Assembly: GCA_039707655.1 (NCBI GenBank)
Contig: CM077668.1
Span: forward strand, 398,129,630-398,193,629
Reading direction: 5' to 3'
Source of the DNA: Elymus sibiricus
Lineage: Eukaryota; Streptophyta; Magnoliopsida; Poales; Poaceae
DNA length: 64,000 nucleotides
Made by a program: the position numbers and the translations under genes. The stretch's first letter is position 1, and each line of letters starts with the position of its first letter. Below, piece by piece: positions 56,249 to 64,000 of this stretch. A model generated the notes under the pieces. That model saw nothing but the letters and a program-made list of their open reading frames with translations, ran no database searches and was not told where the DNA came from.

Positions 56249-58361
56249 TGTAGGGGAACGCGACAGAAAACAAAAAATTTCGGTACTGCGTGCACGCCCA
56301 GGATCACTATGGAGATGCATACAAGGTTTGATCTGATCATTACCGACTCGTAGCGCAGCGGAAGTAGAGTCGATGTAGATCGTCGGTGCAGAACCCTGTA
56401 GCTAGGATTTACAGCCTCCCAACCGCGAGGATGCACTCCCTCGTCAGCCCCTCAGACAGTCCCACGGACAGCCCTTCGGGAGGCGGTCGGACAGTCCCTC
56501 GGACGATGTCACGGACAGCCCTTCGGGAGGTACTCACAGAAACTCGGACGGTCACTCGGACAGCCCCTCGGGCAAAAAGATCGAACCTACGACCTCTCTA
56601 CGAGGTTGCACACATACGGTGTCATCTATCCGGCAGGGCTTCGCCATCCAGAACTAGTTCCCACCAGAACCCAGACAGCCTTTCGGCTCTATGAAACTAT
56701 TTCGCGGGGAGGGAGAGAGAAGGCCAGATCATGCATGGCATTTGTATATGAGAAAACCCAAGGGGGAGGGAGAGAGTAAGTGTGGAGAGCTCCTCTCCAC
56801 CTCTATTTATAGGAAAACCCAAGGGGTAGAGGGGACATGGAAATACCAAAATGCCCAAGCTATATGTCACACATAAGGGCAAAATGGGGAGGCAAGTGGA
56901 GCTCCATGGAGGAGCTCCACCCTTGGCCGGCCACACTAGTGGGGCCCCCCAAAATGGGGTCTCATCCTTCCATGTCATCCCCTCTAGATCTTTTGGGAAA
57001 AAGCCCAAAAAAGTGGCTTTCCAAAAAGTAACCATAAAGTGATTTTCACTATTTACGGAAACATTTTTCCGCGACCGTTAAATCTGAAAATATTTCTGTA
57101 GGTCTTAGAACATTTCCAGTACCCACTAAAATAATTTTGGACGCGTTCCGAAACAATTCCGGATTAGTGATTTCCATCTGCGAAAAGCAACCAAAACGGT
57201 TCCGGCAGCTCCGGAACATTTCCGGGTTTTTTCTCCGGAAAAATCCCAGAAGTTCCCAGAATAATTCTGGCACCCTACAAGAATTTCCAAGCGTGTGCCG
57301 AAACCAATTTGACTTAATGGTATACCCCAAAACAACTTTTCAGTTTTACCGAAACTATTCACGTGTTCTCTCTCCGGAACTCTTCCGTTGTCTCCGAAAC
57401 TTTTCCGGTGACTTTCTCTCAGACTCCCTGTCTAGCATTCAGCAGATAGATTACCCTTAAGCGTGTGACCCTATAGGTTCGGTGAAGTATAGACATGACC
57501 GGAACACTTTCCGATCAATGATCAACATCGGAGCCGTGGACACCCATATTGACCCCTATACCCACACGAATAAATATTTGAGTGAACCTCCAGTTGCCGT
57601 GTGCTATTCCTGTTGCTTCGCGATATGTTACAAACACCCGAGGTGAGATTTATGGGCATCCCCGTGGATCAACAACTTGTCCACTATGCCAGTTACCTCG
57701 TTACCGGTTTTGTTCTCTTTTCTCGTTCCCGTGTTCCAGCATCCCTGTGATCAAATCACAATGTGTCTGGCCAGACGATGATGGATACCGTAACACCGAG
57801 AGGGCCCAAAGAATATCTCTCCATCGTCGGAGGAGCAAATCCCAATCTTGAGCTATCAAGTCCCTTGATATACTTTTCCATGAACCCGTAAGCCGCCGTA
57901 ATAGCCACCCATTTACGGATGACATTTAACAAACCCCAAAGTTCATGAAGCAAGCATGAAGAAACTCGATACTCTCATGGTCTAAGGAATTATGCAAACG
58001 TTAACTTTCTCTGTGTTATTAACCATTAACTTGTGACGAATGTATCTCATAGCATAACATCAATTCGGGTCGATTCAACACAAATGTTCTTCTAACATTG
58101 TGCCCTCAAAGTTGCCGGCATAGTCATGCCCATGATCAGGAAAACAGAACCATCATGCAACACTTGAGCTAGTCTTAGAGGCCAGACTAGGAATACATTT
58201 TGCCGTTTATTATTCCACACGTGCATATGAGTTTCCCTCCGAGCCTCGTGGTTATTGTAGACTCGAGAACCATAGCAGTTATAGCATGGAACATAAACAT
58301 AATTATGAACATGGAGATAAATAATAACATTTATTTTTGCCTCTAGGGCATATCTCCTACA
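56249..58361 (-). repeat. 5' LTR of Copia element B
   Basis: 2113 bp, TGTAGGGGAACG to TCTCCTACA, followed by cccag. TATA motif near 56812-56820 (ctatttata on plus). Confidence 0.93.
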
Positions 58362-58366
58362 CCCAG

Positions 58367-59310
58367 TAGCATTGGTCTTGGAAGCTTCTATGTACATTGC
58401 CTACCAGTTTTGGGACCATCCATCCGGTTTTGGGAAGGTACTGACCGTTTTTTTTTCAGTATGTTATTTTATTGGTGTTTATTGACTTTCTTTCGGTTTT
58501 TATTTAGTTTTTTATATTTTCAAATACATTATGACTTTTTGAATAGGAGTTGATGTTTTTTGCATACACGCCGAACATTTTTTAGATACACATGTCATTA
58601 GTTTTTACATACTTGTTGAACATTTTTCAAATGCACATTGAATTTTTTTTATTTACATGTTGAACATTTTCCGAATACACGTTGAATATTTTTCTGAATA
58701 CATGCTGAACATTTTGTCAAATGCACATTGAACATTCTTAAAATACACTGTGAACATTTTTTCAACACACACTGAAAACTTTTCATAACTGCAATGAGCA
58801 TTTATTAAAAAGTGGAGAACATTTTATAAGTGTTACAAACATTTGTTAAAATGTCATAATTGTTTTTTGAATGGTATGAATCATTTTTCTAAAATTATGC
58901 GAACATATTTTTACATTGTAAACAATTTAGAAAAAAAATATCATGAACATATTTTTGAAATGCATGAACATTTTTTAAATGTGGGGAACAAATTTGTGAA
59001 TGGTTTGAACATTTTTCACAAATTACGTGAAGTAATTTTACATTACATGAACATTTTTAATGCACGGTGAACTTTTAAAAAATTAACTAAAGTAATATTT
59101 AAGAAATATATATTCGGATATTTCGAAAAATGAACAAAAGAAGGAAAATAAAAAGACTAACGAAAGCAACCAAATGAAAAAAAAAGCATGAAGCAAACCA
59201 ACCATCTCCCTACTGGGTTGGCCCCCTACGAGCTCCCCTGAGGCGAGCCGTTCTTCCATCTCGCTAAAGGCGAGATAAAGACACGCCTGCTAATCACTGG
59301 TAAAAGAATA
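58367..59310. repeat. AT-rich array ending in a GC module
   Basis: Degenerate units around gaacattttt and atacacattgaacatt fill 58500-59130. Then gggttggccccctacgagct and tctcgctaaaggcgagataa near 59214-59280 form the GC-rich end. No coding. Confidence 0.6.
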
Positions 59311-60097
59311 TTTTGACCCTGGTGCCCGTGCATCAGGGATGCTGCATGTAGGTCCACCCCTAGCCCATGCAGATCCGAAACATTGGTGCAATATCAGTGA
59401 TTTCGGTAATGGCTGAATTATCTCTTAAACCAAAATTTTAAATCATGGCAGCTCAGAAAGCCTGAAAGAAATTGTTGGTTTTCAACTACCACCATGTTGA
59501 GGGTCCGGTTCCTTAAAACAGTACAGTACAACTTGAGAACTCAAATCACATAATGCTCCTCCTGAAAATGCTAAGACATCCAGCAGTAAGGACCTCTATG
59601 TCACATCTAAGAATGCTATGTCGCATATATGTTTGGCCGTACAATTCAAAATTATTTTGGAAGCTTATACCGATTCTATGTGTCAGCAACTCCGCATAGC
59701 AATAAGCCTGTGAAAACATAGTAAAGATGAGTAGTAGCCGAGCGAGAATTATGTGTTAGATTAGCGACGAGGAAAGAAAGGTACATCAGGCTCGTTGACC
59801 GTTCAATGGTGGAATGTGCACAGGACGATCCGTTGGCGGATGTACCTACGGGAACATCTCATGAGGGTAGTTGGGATGAAAGCTGCAGCAGCATATGCAA
59901 TGCAAGCCCATGGTGCCATGCATGATTGAGTAGGCGGCCACAGCCCCCGGCATGTCGAGGAAGACGATGTTGTCTTTGGTCGGTTGGAAGCTGAGCACAT
60001 CGAGGAGTTCGTTCAACTCCATGCTCCTCCTGACGCCGCACCTCGATCCGTAGCACATCAAGGCAGCCGCATGGAAAGTTGTGGCTAAGTGGCCATA
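59311..60097. other. Intergenic sequence with a possible gene fragment
   Basis: Mostly unremarkable. 59846-60061 on minus is GC-richer and open (listed separately). No element ends found. Confidence 0.4.
59846..60061 (-). other. Possible gene fragment, unrecognised 71-codon ORF
   Basis: The minus-strand ATG at 60061 gives MMCYGSRCGVRRSMELNELL, then DNIVFLDMPGAVAAYSIMHG, a non-low-complexity sequence with balanced composition in a GC-richer island. I do not recognise it. Shorter open frames overlap on the same strand, so a noncoding CpG-rich stretch is equally possible. Confidence 0.25.
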
Positions 60098-60208
60098 TAG
60101 CTACACCGGTTATCCTCTACCGTTGGCTGGCATGTGACCCCCTAGGATATGACAATGTACAACTTACCTTTCAAAAGATAAATAAATGTATTGTGGTTTC
60201 CCTCTATG
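60098..60208 (+). other. Second copy of terpene synthase 3' flank, left part
   Basis: ggttatcctctaccg and aaataaatgtattgtggttt match 36303-36345 in order, with 45-50 additional bases between them. The match resumes at 60825 after an inserted element. Confidence 0.6.
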
Positions 60209-60824
60209 AGGATGGCAATGGGTCAGGTTCGAGCGGGTTGAACAATATCAAATCCATGAAGACATTGTTTGTCCGTCCATGAAAAAACCCATGGGTAGAA
60301 AATCATGCGCATGTCCAAACCGGATGAATATCCATCGGGTATCCATAACCATTGGGTCCTCTCAACATGTATACGTAATACCTCAAGAAATAGCAAAAAC
60401 ACATACCAATTTTAAGATTATCATTTCAGACAATATTAAATAGCACAACTGCACAACACATCAAATCTCATTTGAAGGTCCATATAAAGTGAAATAGCAC
60501 GACATAAAAAAAATCACAAAATGATGTAGCACAACTCGAGGAGATGGTGAAGTTACGATGGTGAATTTTTATTTGCTTTTTTCGATGGAAAATTTATGAT
60601 AAAGAAAGGGTAGTTATGTAGGGATCAGAGAATATTACCCCATAAGTCAAACTATCAGGTCCGGTTCAGGCATACCCATGGGTACAGAATTATACCCATG
60701 CCTTACCCATGACTATTCGGGTCGGGTTTAGGCACTGCTCATGGGCGCAAAAACGTATCCAAACCCTACCCATCCAGGTAGGGTACCCACGGGTATCCAT
60801 GCCCATGGGTAAAATTGCCATCCT
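60209..60824. mobile_element. DNA-transposon-like insertion with 11-bp inverted ends
   Basis: Perfect inverted repeats AGGATGGCAAT / ATTGCCATCCT bound 616 bp rich in variants of ACCCATGGGTA. Comparison with 36330-36370 shows it is an insertion. No convincing target duplication (cctctatg versus tgcccctc). No transposase frame. It resembles non-autonomous hAT-like elements of grasses. Confidence 0.7.
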
Positions 60825-60958
60825 TGCCCCTCACATATTAATTGTTGTAATGATTTTTTTTCATGTATTAATTGTTGGAAAAATAAATTTTTCTTGAGAT
60901 CATGATGATCCAAGCAAGTCAGTATAGTAGAGCGGTTGGTTACCACATTTGTTCCACA
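60825..60958 (+). other. Second copy of terpene synthase 3' flank, right part
   Basis: ttttcatgtattaattg, then ggttggttaccaca match 36380-36465. Homology stops where the CACTA element begins. Confidence 0.6.
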
Positions 60959-61510
60959 CACTAGTAGAAAAAGGGCCTTTAGTCCCGGTTTTGGAACCGG
61001 GACAAAACGATCGGGACTAATGCCTAAAACTTTTAGTCCCGGTTGGCCTACGAATCGGGACCAAAGGTGCTCCACGTGGCCGCTGTGGGGCGCCCAGGCA
61101 GGAGGACCTTTAGTCCCGGTTGGTAACACCAACCGGGACTAAAGGGTCTCCACGTGGCCGCTGCGCAGCACTCAGGCAGGAAGACCTTTAGTCCCGGTTG
61201 GTAACACCAACCGGGACCAAAAGGCAGCCACGCGTCAGCAGCTCGCAGGTGCTGGTTTTTTTTTTTTTTTTTGAAGAGGGGGGGGGGGGTTAGGGGTTTT
61301 GGAAGGTTTAGGGGTTTCATATGGTGTTAGCTAGCTAATAGAGAGAAGTGACCTCTATTTCTCTGTGCTTGGTCGACGCTAGCTACTACATATAGAGAGA
61401 ACTCGACGCTAGCTAGTAAGCAAATGAAGGAAACCATTAATTACACAAGATCGTCATGAACATATACAGAGAGAAGTGACCTCTCTTTCTCCGTGCTTGG
61501 TTGAACAACA
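60959..61510. mobile_element. CACTA transposon end (fragment)
   Basis: Begins CACTAGTAGAAAAAGGGCC, the CACTA terminal motif, followed by sub-terminal repeats of CCTTTAGTCCCGGTTGG in both orientations, typical of Triticeae CACTA elements. A matching inverted end (CTAGTG) is not found downstream, so the element is truncated or rearranged. Right boundary approximate. Confidence 0.8.
61107..61145. repeat. Perfect hairpin in CACTA end
   Basis: 18-bp arms CCTTTAGTCCCGGTTGGT and its complement with a 3-base loop (aac). A second, nearly perfect copy is at 61185-61223. Confidence 0.92.
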
Positions 61511-62165
61511 AGTTTTCGTAAAGGTAATAAATATTTCTGATGCCTAAACCACTACAATTGAGAGAATAAACTTCTAATGTAAGCATTTTGGATCACTAAG
61601 TTGCTGCTCTATTTTTAGCTACATTTTTTCTTTCATTTCTAGTCCTCCTTCAACTCTTAAAATTTTCATAACAAGTAAATGTAAAATTATATGGATATTT
61701 TTTTAATGTGCCAAACATTTTTTTAATTACCTGAAATTTTCAATGACGTTTTTAAAATTACATAAACATTTTAAAAAATGCATTGGAGACTCATATTATT
61801 ATGATCTTTTTAAACACATTGAACACTTATTAAATATGAGTTAACCATTATATTTTATTACATGAATATTTTTAATTCATGTACATTTTCGAATTACATG
61901 AACATTTTTTAAGTTCATTGAACACTTTTTAAATTACATGATAATATTTTTTAATTAAATGGAAATTTTAAAAAACCAAACACTTCTTTTGTTGCATGAA
62001 AAGTACATGAAATTGGCTACTCTATTCAACAGTGCACACTACGGTGAAAATCAACGCTCAGCTATGTGGTAGTGTCTAGTGAGTGAGGACAGTTTATTTG
62101 GGCTGGCCCAAGGCAAGCAACGGTCCATTACAACTCGCTCTATAAGCAAGACATAGACGCTCCCT
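61511..62165. repeat. AT-rich array and GC module
   Basis: Units with acatgaacatttttaa style motifs from 61660 to 61990, then ttgggctggcccaaggcaag (62097-62120) and ctcgctctataagcaagaca. Same array-plus-module order as elsewhere in the window. Confidence 0.55.
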
Positions 62166-62399
62166 TATTTGTTGAGGGTTTCGTTCCGTAGGGCCAACCT
62201 CGATGTGAGGCTTTGACTAACAACCAATATTGCACTATACCATGCCCATGGAACGACTTGGCCGACCTTCAACTGCAGACTTTCATGGGCAAACTCCGAT
62301 TCTGATCGGACTGCCCAGTGTCTGCCCGTGCGTACGTAGGTAAATGTAGCCATGCATTCTTTGATCAGCTTTGTACCATAGGACTGAAAGTGTGGCAGA

Positions 62400-62648
62400 C
62401 ATGGCAGAGACCCACATCACACCCGACGACGAACTTGTCACCCGCGGCGACGCCCACCACAACCCGCACAACTACCCTTGTTTTGTGTGCATCCATGTTG
62501 ACGTTTCCATATGGTATGGGAGGCACGTGGTCGCGGGCGAAGGACGACCATGGGACCGGCACATCCTAGTTGTCAATCCCGTCGTCTGGGAGTAGCTCGA
62601 CCGCTGGGTCGAGGTCGCCACCCCCACCACCGTCTTTGTGATCCATGA
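62400..62648 (+). other. Unrecognised GC-richer open frame
   Basis: From ATG at 62401 the frame reads MAETHITPDDELVTRGDAHH, then VCIHVDVSIWYGRHVVAG and HILVVNPVVWE before a TAG at 62593. The frame then stays open (LDRWVEVATPTTVFVIHD) to a C run. Composition is gene-like but I know no family, and opposite-strand frames are also open. A degraded gene fragment is possible. Confidence 0.3.
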
Positions 62649-62693
62649 TCCCCCCCCCCCCCCCCCCCCCCCCCCCAACACACACACACACAA
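62649..62693. repeat. Poly-C and (CA)n simple repeat
   Basis: About 28 C followed by a short CA repeat. The flanking open frames on both strands run through it as Pro or Gly runs and are not credible. Sequencing across it may be inexact. Confidence 0.9.
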
Positions 62694-63060
62694 ACTCATC
62701 CACGGGATGCTCGCCGAGGCGTAGGTGGCTAGCAAGTACAATCTCCTCGATGATAACTGGGGTCAGCTTTTCCTATGGGATACACTGGGAATGGACATTG
62801 CCACCCCAGATTTGCTGCAAGGCCGAGGGAAGTGGGGTATGACTTGGACAACAGGATAGGGGAACTCTGCGTATGTTTGGTCTACAACGATCCCATTTCT
62901 TTGGGTATTGATATATTGATATAATCTTTGATAAAAAAAAATTCTACAAAGGGTAATATATTAATATCAAGATTATATCAATTACACCCGGCCTCTGCAA
63001 TGACACTTTATAAAGAGCTAGTCAAGATATTGAGAATGCACACAGCAAACAAACTAACAA

Positions 63061-63514
63061 AATACTGATGGCCCTTGGTCGGCTGATGGAAGTGCAGGAG
63101 CAGGGATGATACTTCGAGATGGCACAGGAAATATAATCTTCTCTTCCTGCACAACTCTTTTCTCTTGCAGGGATGCTATGGAAGCAGAACTGTGTGCTTG
63201 TATGGAAGGACTTTCTTTGTCTCTTAAACATTCAGAGCAACCAATTTTCATGGAGATGGACTCAATGTCAGTGGTGAATTTACTAAAGGATGATGACCCT
63301 GATAGATCTGTGTTCTTCATTAGTGGCAGAAATTAAATATCTGCTTTCTCTTCGTAAAACATGTATTACTTGTATTAAGCATAGCCAAAATACTGTAGCA
63401 GGCTATTTGGCAAACCTTGCTAGAACCAAAAGGAGAACTGTAGTGTTGCTGGGCTCTGGTAAACCAGGAGCGCTTGGACTTAGCAAAGTTGATTGTAACC
63501 TGGATATTGGTTGA
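63061..63514 (+). pseudogene. RNase H-like (RVT_3 type) domain, frameshifted
   Basis: The frame from 63061 reads NTDGPWSADGSAGAGMILRD, then LFSCRDAMEAELCACMEG and PIFMEMDSMSVVNLLK. This is the plant RVT_3 RNase H domain with its catalytic acidic residues visible (D in NTDG, E in EAEL, D in EMDS). Near 63311-63320 the frame shifts by one base. The following frame gives LVAEIKYLLSLRKTC, then HSQNTVAGYLANLART, where the family has H.QN..A..LA. Only one lesion is visible, so it is younger than the fragments at 38129-39016. No intron or start is evident, and derivation from a LINE tail or a transposed gene piece is likely. Confidence 0.8.
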
Positions 63515-63670
63515 GTAATATAGGTATTTACAGCAAAAAAAATAACAAGAAGAAGGAAAAATAAAGGTAGCCAACGCGACCAACGACATGCAACAAGCAG
63601 CCACACCATCCATCGCCTTCAACAACACACAAATCACGCTCATCGGTCTGATATACTAGAGATAGACTAA

Positions 63671-63946
63671 GAGCAAGTACAATAAGGTGACATAACCAGG
63701 CTATAAGAATTAAAATATTATATCTTTGTTTAGTTGGAGGAGAGAGTAGAGAAGAGAGAAGAGAAGCGGGTTGTAAGTTAGTAGCCAGCTGCAGCACGAG
63801 ACCCAAGACACTTTGTGAGATTGTAAGTTGGGCCAACTCTTTACAAAGTAGTACATATTTAAACTTACTATTGTACATGCCGGCTATTAGGTTGGTTCTA
63901 TATGACATGACAACTCTATATAGCCGAGTGTTGACTGTATTATTAA
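63671..63946. mobile_element. MITE-like element of grass type
   Basis: gagcaagtacaataaggtga, gctataagaa, gcgggttgtaagttagtagc, ctattgtacatgccggctat follow the order of a MITE family common in grasses. The right end (gttgactgtattattaact) is too diverged to form a clear inverted repeat with the left. Family recalled from memory. Confidence 0.5.
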
Positions 63947-64000
63947 CTCCATCCTTTATTGAATAGCCAAGTCGTCGTGAGTAAGCGTACGATCCATCAC

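Larger units (their letters stand above)
39225..58361 (-). mobile_element. Copia-type retrotransposon (element B) split by a nested Gypsy
   Basis: Same family and orientation as element A. LTRs 39225-41322 and 56249-58361 are flanked by a perfect target duplication CCCAG (39220-39224 and 58362-58366). The interior is interrupted at 41581-51197 by a Gypsy element. Removing it leaves about 5.3 kb with the same order of degraded gag, GAG-pre-integrase and RNase H pieces. The LTRs are visibly more diverged than those of element A, and the left LTR ends TCCTATA instead of TCCTACA, so this is an older insertion. Confidence 0.95.

Noticed and set aside
62472..62741. 89-codon minus frame through the poly-C tract
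   Set aside because: Contains a Gly run encoded by the homopolymer; composition artefact.
1..64000. A novel gene system such as a biosynthetic cluster or defence island
   Set aside because: Apart from one dead terpene synthase, all recognisable coding belongs to transposable elements; no co-oriented functional gene set is present.

Overview
This window is nuclear DNA from a grass, most probably Triticeae (wheat, Aegilops, rye or barley group). Three things support this: very dense nested LTR retrotransposons; LTR and repeat sequences that I recognise from wheat-type genomes (LTRs starting TGTAGGAGATATGCCCTAG or TGATACGTCTCC, a CACTA end with CCTTTAGTCCCGGTTGG, palindromes AGCGGTACTACCGCT); and a monocot-type sesquiterpene synthase. 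There are no prokaryotic operons, rRNA genes, CRISPR arrays or intact tRNA genes.

Layout. 1-9.65 kb: dispersed repeats, a solo Copia-type LTR (681-2801) and a local direct duplication (2926-5364 and 5667-8525). 9.7-19.2 kb: a short tandem repeat with units of about 320 bp, long AT-rich arrays, a MITE (13605-13818) and a lone Gypsy-type LTR (14777-16318). 19.2-21.8 kb: a GC-rich Mutator-like element with a perfect 9-bp target duplication (19178-20330), and a non-LTR retroelement with poly-A and a 15-bp target duplication (20804-21739). 21.9-26.24 kb: the only recognisable single-copy-type gene, a seven-exon terpene synthase (TPS-a type) behind a tandemly duplicated promoter. It is a pseudogene, with one frameshift, two nonsense codons and a missing splice donor.

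26.33-36.29 kb: a complete minus-strand Copia-type element with near-identical 2143-bp LTRs and target duplication GTAAC, inserted 94 bp after the terpene synthase stop codon. 36.3-39.2 kb: the severed 3' flank of the terpene synthase, then degraded RNase H-like fragments. 39.23-58.36 kb: a second, older Copia-type element of the same family (target duplication CCCAG), split by a minus-strand Athila-like Gypsy element (41581-51197, target duplication TGGAG). The Gypsy element keeps gag, protease and an Athila-type ORF but has no reverse transcriptase or integrase. 58.4-64 kb: AT-rich arrays, a second diverged copy of the terpene synthase 3' flank carrying an element with 11-bp inverted ends, a CACTA end with hairpins, an RNase H-like fragment and a MITE-like sequence.

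The genes do not form a pathway. The window is one dead metabolic gene surrounded by layers of transposable elements, and target duplications let most layers be ordered in time. I found no convincing undescribed biological system. The best leads are the RT-less Gypsy element with mostly open reading frames, the recently inserted Copia element whose proteins look long dead (both suggest mobilisation in trans), and two non-LTR insertions at one site, one of them only 18 bp long. Family names such as Fatima or Sabrina are deliberately not asserted.
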